Assembly: GCA_017592665.1 (NCBI GenBank)
Contig: JAGFNW010000025.1
Coordinates: forward strand, 1-64,000
Direction: 5' to 3'
Source: Streptosporangiaceae bacterium NEAU-GS5
Lineage (GTDB): Bacteria > Actinomycetota > Actinomycetes > Streptosporangiales > Streptosporangiaceae
DNA length: 64,000 bases
The translations under genes and the position numbers were made by a program. The notes beneath the pieces are model-generated. The model searched no databases and had not been told where the DNA came from. It saw only the letters and a list, made by a program, of their open reading frames with translations. Of this stretch, positions 26,623 through 36,395 are shown one piece after another. Positions within the stretch are counted from its first letter, which is position 1. Every line of letters starts with the position of its first letter.

Positions 26623-26841
26623 ATGGGCATCGGGGTCAGCATCTTCATCATCACGCTCGGGGCGATCCTGAAGTTCGCCATCGACCCCAAGGTGTTCGCC
26701 GTCGTCAAGATCGACGTGATCGGCGTCATCTTCATGATCGTGGGCGGCGCGGGCCTCGTCCTCAGCATCCTGCTCGGCACGCGGCGCGGGCAGACCTCGG
26801 ACAACACGCTGATGGAGCACGAGAACCGGCCGCCCAACTGA
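26623..26841 (+). CDS. small membrane protein, DUF6458 family
   Basis: A 72-residue protein with two hydrophobic helices (GVSIFIITLGAILKFAI and VIGVIFMIVGGAGLVLSILLG) and a polar C-terminal tail. It matches the common actinobacterial DUF6458 pattern MGIGxSIFxIxxGAIL. Function is unknown. The ATG at 26623 has GGAGG 7 bp upstream; an in-frame ATG at 26584 lacks one. The stop abuts the end of convergent purL with no gap. Confidence 0.85.
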   Translation: MGIGVSIFIITLGAILKFAIDPKVFAVVKIDVIGVIFMIVGGAGLVLSILLGTRRGQTSDNTLMEHENRPPN

Positions 26842-29096
<2,255 letters not shown>

Positions 29097-29100
<4 letters not shown>

Positions 29101-29771
29101 GCCGTCACCAGCTTCGCGAGGATCGAGGCGAAGAAACCGCGGCCGTCGAGACTGGGCGCTCCGGTGAGCTCCTCGACCGCGTGCTCCGGATGTGGCATCA
29201 GGCCGACGATGGTGCCGGCCGCGTTGGCGATGCCGGCGATGTCGTTCATCGAGCCGTTGGGGTTGCCGCCGGCGTAGCGGAAGACCACCCGGCCGGAGCC
29301 TTCGAGCTCGTGGAGCACCTCAGGGGCGGCCACGTAGCGGCCCTCGCCGTGCTTGATCGGGAGCAGGATCTCCTGGCCTTTGGTGAAGGCCGACGTCCAG
29401 GCGGTGCCGGCGTTCTCCACGCGGACGCGCTGGTCGCGGCAGACGTAGTGGAGGCCTTCGTTGCGGGTGAGCGCGCCGGGGAGCAGGTGGGCCTCACAGA
29501 GGATCTGGAAGCCGTTGCAGGTGCCGAGCACCGGCAGACCGTCGCGGGCGGCGGGTATGAGCTCATCCATAATGGGGGCGAATCTGGAGATCGCGCCGCA
29601 GCGCAGGTAGTCGCCGTAGGAGAAGCCGCCGGGCAGGAAGACCGCGTCGACCCCCCTCAGATCGTGGTCGGCGTGCCAGAGGGGCACCGCCTCCGCCCCC
29701 GCGAGCCGCACGGCTCGCGCGGCGTCCTGGTCGTCGAGAGTTCCGGGAAAGGTGACGACTCCCACCCGCAT
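29097..29771 (-). CDS. purQ: phosphoribosylformylglycinamidine synthase subunit PurQ
   Basis: The 224-residue class I glutamine amidotransferase subunit of FGAM synthase. It releases ammonia from glutamine for PurL. The nucleophile Cys is in [10 protein letters not shown]; the catalytic His and Glu are in [24 protein letters not shown] forms the oxyanion region. The ATG at 29771 ([10 protein letters not shown]) is the family start; the frame extends to 29798 without support. It overlaps purL by 4 bp. Confidence 0.97.
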
Positions 29772-29867
29772 TGTGTTGGCCTCCCAGGCGCACGCCACCG
29801 TTTCCTGGCAACGGCGGTACGCCTCAGGCTATCGGACGCCCGTCACCGGACAGCGCCGACCACCAGC

Positions 29868-30383
29868 TCAGACCGATGCCAGCTGGCGGCCGCGCGCCAC
29901 GGCCTCGTCCTCCCAGTCCAACTCCTTGCTCAGCCGGACCGTGGTGCCGTTGCCCGGCGTGGTGTCGAAGGAGATCTCGTCGACCACGGACTGCATGATG
30001 AGAATGCCTCTGCCGTGCTCGGTGTCGGGCGGCGGGTATTGCCTCGGGATCGTCATCAGCCCGTGCCCGCGGTCGGTGATCCTGACCACGCAGCGGCCGG
30101 CGCCGATCGTGGCGACGACGTGATATCGATTGGCCGGACCGCCGTGCCGGACCGCATTGGTGCAGGCCTCCGACGCGGCCAGCAAGATGTCGGCGACACA
30201 CTCCTCGGTGACGCCGAGCGAGCGGAGCGCATCCCCCAGCACCCGCCGGACCATTGGTATGCCGATCGCGTCGCGAGGCAATGCCATCGCGAACTCGATG
30301 TCCACCGGACCCCCCTTCCTCCCCGCGAAGGTCACCATGAAAGGCTTCCCCGAGGATTCAGGGCTAATCGTGAAATCACTCAC
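29868..30383 (-). CDS. RsbW-like ATP-binding protein (anti-sigma factor / HATPase_c_2)
   Basis: A 171-residue single-domain histidine-kinase-like ATPase of the RsbW/SpoIIAB type, which in actinomycetes bind sigma factors or phosphorylate anti-anti-sigma proteins. The N box is in ASEACTNAVRHGG, the G1 box in ITDRGHGL and the G2 box in HGRGILIMQSVVDE. It lies between purS and purQ on the same strand with gaps of 35 bp and 96 bp, an unexpected place. No sigma or anti-anti-sigma gene is adjacent. The start is the GTG at 30383; an internal ATG at about 30338 is possible. Confidence 0.88.
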   Translation of the reverse strand: MSDFTISPESSGKPFMVTFAGRKGGPVDIEFAMALPRDAIGIPMVRRVLGDALRSLGVTEECVADILLAASEACTNAVRHGGPANRYHVVATIGAGRCVVRITDRGHGLMTIPRQYPPPDTEHGRGILIMQSVVDEISFDTTPGNGTTVRLSKELDWEDEAVARGRQLASV

Positions 30384-30418
30384 GTGTTATTTCGGCCTGT
30401 CCGATTCGGTGGACGGCC

Positions 30419-30655
30419 TCACTGCTCCAGCCGGATCGTGAAGTCTTCGATCACTGTGTTCGCCAGCAAGGTCTCGGCCATCTTCGTTATCTCGGCCTCG
30501 TCGGCCGGGCCGTCGATCTCGATCTCGAACCGTTTGCCCTGCCGTACGTCGGCCACGCGGGAGAAGCCGAGCCGTGGGAGCGCGCGGGCGATGGCCTGCC
30601 CCTGGGGGTCGAGGATCTCCGGCTTGAGCATCACGTCCACGATGACGCGCGCCAC
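30419..30655 (-). CDS. purS: phosphoribosylformylglycinamidine synthase subunit PurS
   Basis: The 78-residue PurS, which bridges PurQ and PurL and channels ammonia. The sequence ARVIVDVMLKPEILDPQGQAIARAL and the C-terminal EDFTIRLE match the family in full length. The GTG at 30655 is chosen because AGGAGGAA stands just upstream; the longer open frame to 30832 has no support. It begins the purS-rsbW-like-purQ-purL series. Confidence 0.95.
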   Translation of the reverse strand: MARVIVDVMLKPEILDPQGQAIARALPRLGFSRVADVRQGKRFEIEIDGPADEAEITKMAETLLANTVIEDFTIRLEQ

Positions 30656-30879
30656 GATGTTCCTCCTGGTAAATATGCGATCGGGGCTACCAAGCGTAGC
30701 GGCCCCGACAGGGGGAACGGTGAGGGCGTGGAGAGGCCTTGCATGGATGGACATGGACTCTGCCACTATGTCCGCATGCGGCGGCGGGTTCACCACCCCG
30801 AGCCGGTTGCCGTGAGGAACCCGGCCGTTCACCGTGGCGACCCCACATCCGGACGGCCCTGGACGTACAGGAGTGGCTC

Positions 30880-31947
30880 ATGACAGCCTCCCCGGAGCTC
30901 GTGCAACTGCTCACCCCAGAAGGGGAGCGGGTCGAGCATCCCGACTACGACATCGAGCTCACCGCAGAAGAGGTGCGCTCGCTCTACCGCGACCTGGTCC
31001 TGGTGCGGAGGGTCGACCTCGAGGCGGTGTCCCTGCAGCGGCAGGGCGAGCTCGGGATCTGGGCCTCGCTGCTCGGCCAGGAGGCCGCCCAGATCGGCTC
31101 GGGCCGTGCGATGGCCGAAACCGACATGGCGTTCCCGACCTACCGCGAGCACGGCGTGGCCTGGTGCCGCGGCGTCGACCCGCTCTATCTGCTCGGCCTG
31201 TTCCGCGGCGTGCACAACGGCGGATGGGATCCCTACGAGCACAACTTCGGCCTCTACACCATCGTCATCGGCGCGCAGACCCTGCATGCGGTCGGCTACG
31301 CCATGGGCGTGCAGCGCGACGGCGCCGAGACCGCCACGATCGTCTACTTCGGCGACGGCGCCACCTCCCAGGGCGACGTCAACGAGTCGTTCATCTGGGC
31401 CTCGGTGACCAACGCGCCGGTCGTGTTCTTCTGCCAGAACAACCAGTGGGCCATCTCCGAGCCGCTGGAGAAGCAGACGAGGATCCCGCTCTACAAGAGG
31501 GCCTCCGGATTCGGCTTCCCGGGCGTGCGGGTCGACGGCAACGACGTGTTCGCCTGCCTCGCCGTCACCCGGAAGGCGCTCGCCGACGCCCGCGCCGGCC
31601 AGGGCCCCACGCTGGTCGAGGCGTTCACCTACCGGATGGGCGCGCACACCACCTCCGACGACCCCACCCGCTATCGGATGGCGGCCGAGCTCGAGGCGTG
31701 GAAGCTGAAGGATCCCATCGAGCGGGTCAAGGCTTATCTGTTCAAGAACCAGCTCGCCGACCAGGCGTTCTTCGACAAGGTCGACGAGGAGGCCGACCAG
31801 CTCGGCCGGGACACCAGGCGCCGCTGCCTGGAGCTGCCCGACCCCGAGCCGGTGGCCATATTCGAGAACGTCTACTCGGGCCCGCACGCCACGCTCGAAG
31901 AAGAGCGCGATCAGTACGCGTCCTACCTTGCGGGGTTCGCAGAATGA
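30880..31947 (+). CDS. bkdA: 2-oxoacid dehydrogenase E1 component, alpha subunit (branched-chain/pyruvate type)
   Basis: A 355-residue thiamine-diphosphate enzyme subunit that decarboxylates a 2-oxoacid. The ThDP/Mg motif runs from GDGATSQGDVNE to NNQWAIS, and the phosphorylation-loop region TYRMGAHTTSDDPTRYR is typical. It forms an alpha2beta2 E1 with the next gene product. Separate E1a/E1b plus E2, without E3, is the arrangement of actinobacterial branched-chain complexes, so Bkd is favoured, but pyruvate cannot be excluded. The ATG at 30880 follows CAGGAG. A small inverted repeat GGACAT...ATGTCC lies upstream at about 30748-30772. Confidence 0.9.
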   Translation: MTASPELVQLLTPEGERVEHPDYDIELTAEEVRSLYRDLVLVRRVDLEAVSLQRQGELGIWASLLGQEAAQIGSGRAMAETDMAFPTYREHGVAWCRGVDPLYLLGLFRGVHNGGWDPYEHNFGLYTIVIGAQTLHAVGYAMGVQRDGAETATIVYFGDGATSQGDVNESFIWASVTNAPVVFFCQNNQWAISEPLEKQTRIPLYKRASGFGFPGVRVDGNDVFACLAVTRKALADARAGQGPTLVEAFTYRMGAHTTSDDPTRYRMAAELEAWKLKDPIERVKAYLFKNQLADQAFFDKVDEEADQLGRDTRRRCLELPDPEPVAIFENVYSGPHATLEEERDQYASYLAGFAE

Positions 31948-32912
31948 CGACGTTGACATTGGCCAAGGCGCTGAACGAAGGACTGCGCCGATCCATGGAG
32001 GCCGACTCCAAGGTCCTGGTGATGGGCGAGGACGTCGGCAAGCTCGGCGGAGTGTTCCGGGTCACCGACGGCCTGCAGAAGGACTTCGGCGAAGACCGGG
32101 TGATCGACACCCCGCTCGCCGAGTCCGGCATCATCGGCACGGCCATCGGGCTCGCGCTCCGCGGCTATCGGCCGGTGTGCGAGATCCAGTTCGACGGCTT
32201 CGTGTTCCCCGCCGCCGACCAGATCATCACCCAGCTCGCCAAGATGCCGCTGCGCTCGCTCGGGCACGTCAAGCTCCCGGTGGTCATCCGCATCCCCTGC
32301 GGTGGCGGCATCGGCGCGGTCGAGCACCACTCCGAGTCCCCCGAGGCGTATTTCACGCACACCGCCGGTCTCCGGGTCGTGGCCTGCTCCAACCCCGCCG
32401 ACGCGTATTCGATGATCCAGGACGCGGTGCGCATCGACGACCCGATCATCTTCTTCGAGCCCAAGCGCCGTTATTGGGACAAGGCCGAGGTCGACCTGTC
32501 CGCCCCGGGTCTCCCCCTCGACCGGGCGCGGGTCGTGCGGCAGGGCGACGACGTGACCCTCCTGGCGTACGGGCCGATGGTGAAGACCTGCCTGGAGGCG
32601 GCCGCGGCCGAGGAGGGCCGGTCGATCGAGGTGATCGACGTGCGCTCGCTCAACCCCCTCGACTCCGGTGTGCTGGCCGAGTCCGTGCGCCGGACGGGCC
32701 GCTGCGTGGTGGTCCACGAGGCCCCCGTGTTCAACGGCTACGGCGCCGAGCTCGCGGCCCGGCTGACCGAGATGTGCTTCTACCACCTCGAGGCCCCCAT
32801 TCTCCGGGTCGGCGGGTTCTCCACCCCTTATCCGCCCTCGCGGCTGGAGGATCACTACCTGCCCGACCTCGACCGAGTCCTGGACGCCGTCGACCGCGTC
32901 TTCGCCTACTGA
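31944..32912 (+). CDS. bkdB: 2-oxoacid dehydrogenase E1 component, beta subunit
   Basis: A 322-residue transketolase-like beta subunit of E1. Family blocks include VLVMGEDVGKLGGVFRVT, DTPLAESGIIGTAIG, the Glu that activates ThDP within that region, and EIQFDGFVFPAADQI. The C-terminal transketolase domain contains VIDVRSLNPLD. It overlaps the alpha gene by 4 bp (ATGA), ensuring equal production. GAGGAGG overlapping its stop serves the E2 gene. Confidence 0.93.
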   Translation: MTTLTLAKALNEGLRRSMEADSKVLVMGEDVGKLGGVFRVTDGLQKDFGEDRVIDTPLAESGIIGTAIGLALRGYRPVCEIQFDGFVFPAADQIITQLAKMPLRSLGHVKLPVVIRIPCGGGIGAVEHHSESPEAYFTHTAGLRVVACSNPADAYSMIQDAVRIDDPIIFFEPKRRYWDKAEVDLSAPGLPLDRARVVRQGDDVTLLAYGPMVKTCLEAAAAEEGRSIEVIDVRSLNPLDSGVLAESVRRTGRCVVVHEAPVFNGYGAELAARLTEMCFYHLEAPILRVGGFSTPYPPSRLEDHYLPDLDRVLDAVDRVFAY

Positions 32913-32923
32913 GGAGGCGCGTC

Positions 32924-34321
32924 ATGATCAAGGAATTCCGGCTGCCGGACGTCGGCGAGGGCCTCCAGGAGGCCGAGATCGTCAAGTGGCACGTCCATTC
33001 CGGCGACACCGTCAAGGTCAACCAGACGATCGTGGAGATCGAGACGGCCAAGGCCGTGGTCGAGCTGCCCTGCCCGTTCGACGGGGTCGTCTCGGCCGTG
33101 ATGGTCGCCGAGGGCGACACGGTCGACGTCGGCACGCCCATCATCGCCGTCGAGACCGACCCGTCCGGGGACGCGCCCCCGGTCGGGAAAGCGGCATCGG
33201 GTGAGAAGGCGGCTTCGGGCGAGAAGGCTTCGGGCGGCAAGGCGGAGAAGACCGCCGAGAAGCGGACGCCGGTGCTGGTGGGTTACGGCGTGAAGGCCAG
33301 CTCCACCCAGCGCCGGGCACGCAAGCCGGCCGCCGCCGAGACACCGCCCGAAGAGGCTCAGGAGGCGGTCCAGGAGGCGTTCACGACCACCCCCGCGGCG
33401 CCGACCTCCGGGCTGACGTCCGCGCCCGGCGCGCCAGCGCCGGCACCTGCGCCGACCCCGGCCCGGGTGGCGGTGCTGGCCAAGCCGCCCGTCCGCAAGC
33501 TGGCCAGGGACCTCGGCGTCGATCTGGCCGCCATCGAGGGATCGGGGCCACAGGGCTCCATCACCCGCGACGACGTCCAGGCCGCCGCGGCCACGCCTTC
33601 ACCGGCGGCACGAGCGACGCCGGGCGAGCGCGAGGAGCGGATCCCGGTCAAGGGCGTGCGCAAGGCGACCGCCGCGGCCATGGTGGCGAGCGCCTTCACC
33701 GCGCCGCACGTGACCGAGTTCCTGCAGATCGATGTGACCGAGACGATGGCCGCGGTCCGGCGGCTGCGCGAGCTGCCCGACTTCGGCGACGTGAAGGTGT
33801 CGCCGCTGCTGCTGGTGGCCAAGGCGCTGCTGACGGCCGTCAAGCGGCACCCGACGGCCAACGCCGTGTGGAGCGACGACGCGATCGTCGTGAAGCACTA
33901 CGTGAATCTCGGCATCGCCGCCGCCACCGAGCGCGGGCTCATCGTGCCCAACGTCAAGGACGCGCACGCGATGTCGCTGCCCGAGCTGGCCCGCGCGCTC
34001 GCCGAGCTGACCGAGCGGGCCAGGGCCGGGCGCTGTCAGCCGGCCGAGCTGACCGGCGGCACGATCACGATCACCAATGTGGGCGTGTTCGGCATCGACT
34101 CCGGCACGCCGATCCTGAATCCCGGCGAGTCCGCGATCCTGGCGTTCGGCCAGGTGAGGGACATGCCGTGGGTGGTCGACGGGCAGCTCGCGGTGCGCAA
34201 GGTGACCACGCTGGCGCTGTCGTTCGACCACCGGGTGATCGACGGCGAGCTCGGCTCGTACGTGCTGCGCGACGTGGGCGCCATGCTGGAAGACCCGCTG
34301 CGTATGCTCGCCTGGAGCTGA
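32924..34321 (+). CDS. bkdC: 2-oxoacid dehydrogenase E2 component (dihydrolipoamide acyltransferase)
   Basis: A 465-residue E2. Residues 1-78 are the lipoyl domain with the lipoylated Lys43 in IETAKAVVEL. A flexible linker (~85-190) holds ASGEK repeats and an Ala/Pro-rich stretch. The peripheral subunit-binding domain is near 192-228 (PPVRKLARDLGVDL). The catalytic domain ends with SFDHRVIDG, supplying the active-site His and Asp. A single lipoyl domain and no E3 gene fit a branched-chain complex. The start follows GAGGAGG, 11 bp after the E1b stop. Confidence 0.94.
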   Translation: MIKEFRLPDVGEGLQEAEIVKWHVHSGDTVKVNQTIVEIETAKAVVELPCPFDGVVSAVMVAEGDTVDVGTPIIAVETDPSGDAPPVGKAASGEKAASGEKASGGKAEKTAEKRTPVLVGYGVKASSTQRRARKPAAAETPPEEAQEAVQEAFTTTPAAPTSGLTSAPGAPAPAPAPTPARVAVLAKPPVRKLARDLGVDLAAIEGSGPQGSITRDDVQAAAATPSPAARATPGEREERIPVKGVRKATAAAMVASAFTAPHVTEFLQIDVTETMAAVRRLRELPDFGDVKVSPLLLVAKALLTAVKRHPTANAVWSDDAIVVKHYVNLGIAAATERGLIVPNVKDAHAMSLPELARALAELTERARAGRCQPAELTGGTITITNVGVFGIDSGTPILNPGESAILAFGQVRDMPWVVDGQLAVRKVTTLALSFDHRVIDGELGSYVLRDVGAMLEDPLRMLAWS

Positions 34322-34340
34322 CAACCAAAAGGAGAGTCGA

Positions 34341-34637
34341 ATGTTCCGCCACGTGGTGTTGCTCGGCTGGAAGGACGACGCGACCGAGGAGCAGAAGGCC
34401 GAGGTCGCGGCCCAGCTGAGCAAGCTCCCCGGTGTCATCCCCGAACTTCGGGCGTATGTCATCGGGGCCGACGCGGGCGTCAACGAAGGCAACCACGACT
34501 ACGCGGTCGTGGCGGACTTCGACTCGGCCGAGGACTACATCGTCTACCGCGACCACCCGGCGCATCAGGCGATCATCGCCCAGCACATCCGCCCGATCCT
34601 CGCGAATCGGGCGGCTGTGCAGTATTGGACGATCTAA
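34341..34637 (+). CDS. Dabb family stress-responsive protein
   Basis: A 98-residue alpha/beta-barrel (Dabb) domain protein. It begins MFRHVVLLGWKDDATEEQK and has the core HDYAVVADFDSAEDYIVYRDHPAHQ, both typical of the family. Such proteins form dimers; some are stress-induced and some catalyse cyclisation. The role here is unknown. It starts 19 bp after E2, with AGGAGAG upstream, and is probably the fourth gene of the bkd transcript. Confidence 0.88.
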   Translation: MFRHVVLLGWKDDATEEQKAEVAAQLSKLPGVIPELRAYVIGADAGVNEGNHDYAVVADFDSAEDYIVYRDHPAHQAIIAQHIRPILANRAAVQYWTI

Positions 34638-34664
34638 CGGCCGTCAGGCGTCAGGCTTCGGGCG

Positions 34665-36020
34665 TCAGGCCGAGGGCACGCAGAGGACGTAGACGGAGCC
34701 GGAGATGTGGTCGCCGCCGACCTTCCAGCCGGTCGGCTTGTTCTGGGCGTTGAGTGACGGCAAGCTGCTGGTCACGAAGTCGTTCTGGCCGCTTGTCACG
34801 TCGAAGCCGCCGCCGGTGGCCACCTCGCCGGCGCTGCAGAACACGGTCCTGGTGCTGAAGCTGTTGAAGCTGAAGGTCGACGACCTCACGACGACCGACG
34901 CGCCGGCGGAGGCGCCCGCCGGGCCGGCCGGGCCCTGCGCGCCCTGGGCGCCGACGAGCGAGGCGAGGAACTGGGCCTCCGTCTTGTTGCTGTTGCCGGG
35001 CTGGAGCTTCCAGATCTCGTAGGCGCTCTTGCCGGGGTCGCCCTGCGCGCCCTTCAGCGAGGCCAGGAACTGGTTGAGGGTGCCGGTGTTGCCGGCGTTC
35101 ACCCAGAGCTCGTACGCGCTCTTGCCGTTGGAGCCGTCGGTCCCGTTCGTACCGTTGGAGCCGTTAGACCCGTTTGATCCGGCATCGCCCTTTTCACCCT
35201 TTTCGCCCTGCAAGCCTTGGTCGCCCTGAAGGCCTTGGTCGCCCTGCTTGCCCTGCTCGCCTTGGAGGCCCTGATCGCCTTGAAGGCCCTGGTCGCCCTT
35301 CGCACCCTGGTCGCCCTGATCGCCCTTGTCGCCTTGGGCTCCCTTGTCACCTTGGGCGCCCTGCGCGCCGGTGTCGCCCTTCGTGCCCTTGATGGCACCC
35401 AGGAAGTCGGACTCATCGCCCGAGTTGCCCTGGTTCAGCCACACCTGGTAGGCACTGAGGCCGTCCTTGCCGTCCGCACCCTTCAGCGAGGCCAGGAAAT
35501 CGGCGGCCGTGCCGTCGTGGCCCGCGGCCTTCCACAGCTCGTAGGCGCTGAGCCCGTCGTGCCCGTTGAGCCCCGCGGCGCCGTCCATGCCCGCCGCTCC
35601 GGTGGCCCCGGTGGCTCCCGTCGCGCCCGTGGCACCCGTCTCGCCCTTGGCGCCCTGGGCACCCTGCGCGCCGGTGTCGCCCTTCGGGCCGGTCGCTCCC
35701 GTGGCTCCACGGTCACCCTTGGCGCCCTTGGCCCCGGTCGCCCCGAGGGCGCCCTGCTGGCCGCGCGGACCCTGGTCGCCGACCGGACCCTCCTGGTTCC
35801 AGGAGAAGCGGCTCTCTCCCGTACGGCACTTGCCGGTCTGGCCGACGATCCGTACCAGCTGGGTCTTCTTGCTCACACAGGCGTAGATCTTGCCGTCCGA
35901 CGACGCGCTCACCAAAGCAACCCCACCGGCCGCGAAGCCACCGCCAACGACCACTCCGGCCACGAGCATGGCCGCCAGCGGCAGGGCGCGACCCGCCGAC
36001 TTCCGACTACGTCCCATCAT
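34665..36020 (-). CDS. secreted collagen-like Gly-X-Y repeat protein with SAY-W insert modules
   Basis: A 451-residue surface or secreted protein. Residues 12-38 are a hydrophobic signal/anchor. A cysteine pair region (YACVSKKT, GKCRTG) follows. Gly-X-Y triplets run at ~78-155 and ~213-298, with a short run near 357-371. Four ~26-residue modules of the form G(L/K)SAYxxW...DFLASLKG interrupt the collagen tract at 156-181, 187-212, 299-324 and 330-357. The C-terminal domain (~375-451) has TVFCSAGEVATGGGF and VYVLCV, a cysteine-paired module common in actinobacterial secreted proteins. It may form a triple-helical stalk. Start ATG 36020 (or 36017) follows GGAAGGG. Frequent GAC/GGC codon repeats make the DNA internally repetitive. 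Confidence 0.88.
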   Translation of the reverse strand: MMGRSRKSAGRALPLAAMLVAGVVVGGGFAAGGVALVSASSDGKIYACVSKKTQLVRIVGQTGKCRTGESRFSWNQEGPVGDQGPRGQQGALGATGAKGAKGDRGATGATGPKGDTGAQGAQGAKGETGATGATGATGATGAAGMDGAAGLNGHDGLSAYELWKAAGHDGTAADFLASLKGADGKDGLSAYQVWLNQGNSGDESDFLGAIKGTKGDTGAQGAQGDKGAQGDKGDQGDQGAKGDQGLQGDQGLQGEQGKQGDQGLQGDQGLQGEKGEKGDAGSNGSNGSNGTNGTDGSNGKSAYELWVNAGNTGTLNQFLASLKGAQGDPGKSAYEIWKLQPGNSNKTEAQFLASLVGAQGAQGPAGPAGASAGASVVVRSSTFSFNSFSTRTVFCSAGEVATGGGFDVTSGQNDFVTSSLPSLNAQNKPTGWKVGGDHISGSVYVLCVPSA

Positions 36021-36395
36021 GAGACCCTTCCGCCCGATTGCCGGGCATCCCGTGCGTACGAAGAAGAGCAGAGCCCGGCCGGATGCGGCGCCCCCACGGC
36101 ACGGCATCCGGCCGGGTCCCGGCGCCGGCGCTGCCAATGCGGGCGCCAGGTCTTACCAGGCCTTCCTGGATCGGCCCTCGGCGTGCACGAGGCACGCGGT
36201 GCACGAGGGGACCAAGTGATTCACGGTTCAATCGTTCGAGCGGTTGACAGGTCCCATGTCACGGATGCGCATCAGCCGAATGAGTAATAGTTCACGGTCA
36301 AATCATTCGATCTTGGCGGTCCGGTTCAGGGCCGGAATAATCAACCACGTTCGCGGTCAGCGCTTTCCCCTACGGCCGGGGACGGAGGATTTCCC
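36021..36395. promoter_or_regulatory. divergent intergenic region with 22-bp imperfect direct repeats
   Basis: This 375-bp gap separates the collagen-like gene from the adenylate cyclase gene. Two 22-bp copies beginning TTCACGGT and ending TTCGANC lie at 36220-36241 and 36291-36312 (18 of 22 identical, starts 71 bp apart, same orientation). They flank a TTGACA (36244-36249). They are probably binding sites for a regulator of the cyclase-CRP operon. No gene is seen in the gap. Confidence 0.55.

Noticed and set aside
35080-35800. Short tandem DNA repeats resembling a minisatellite
   Set aside because: They are the coding repeats of Gly-X-Y triplets in the collagen-like protein, not a separate element.
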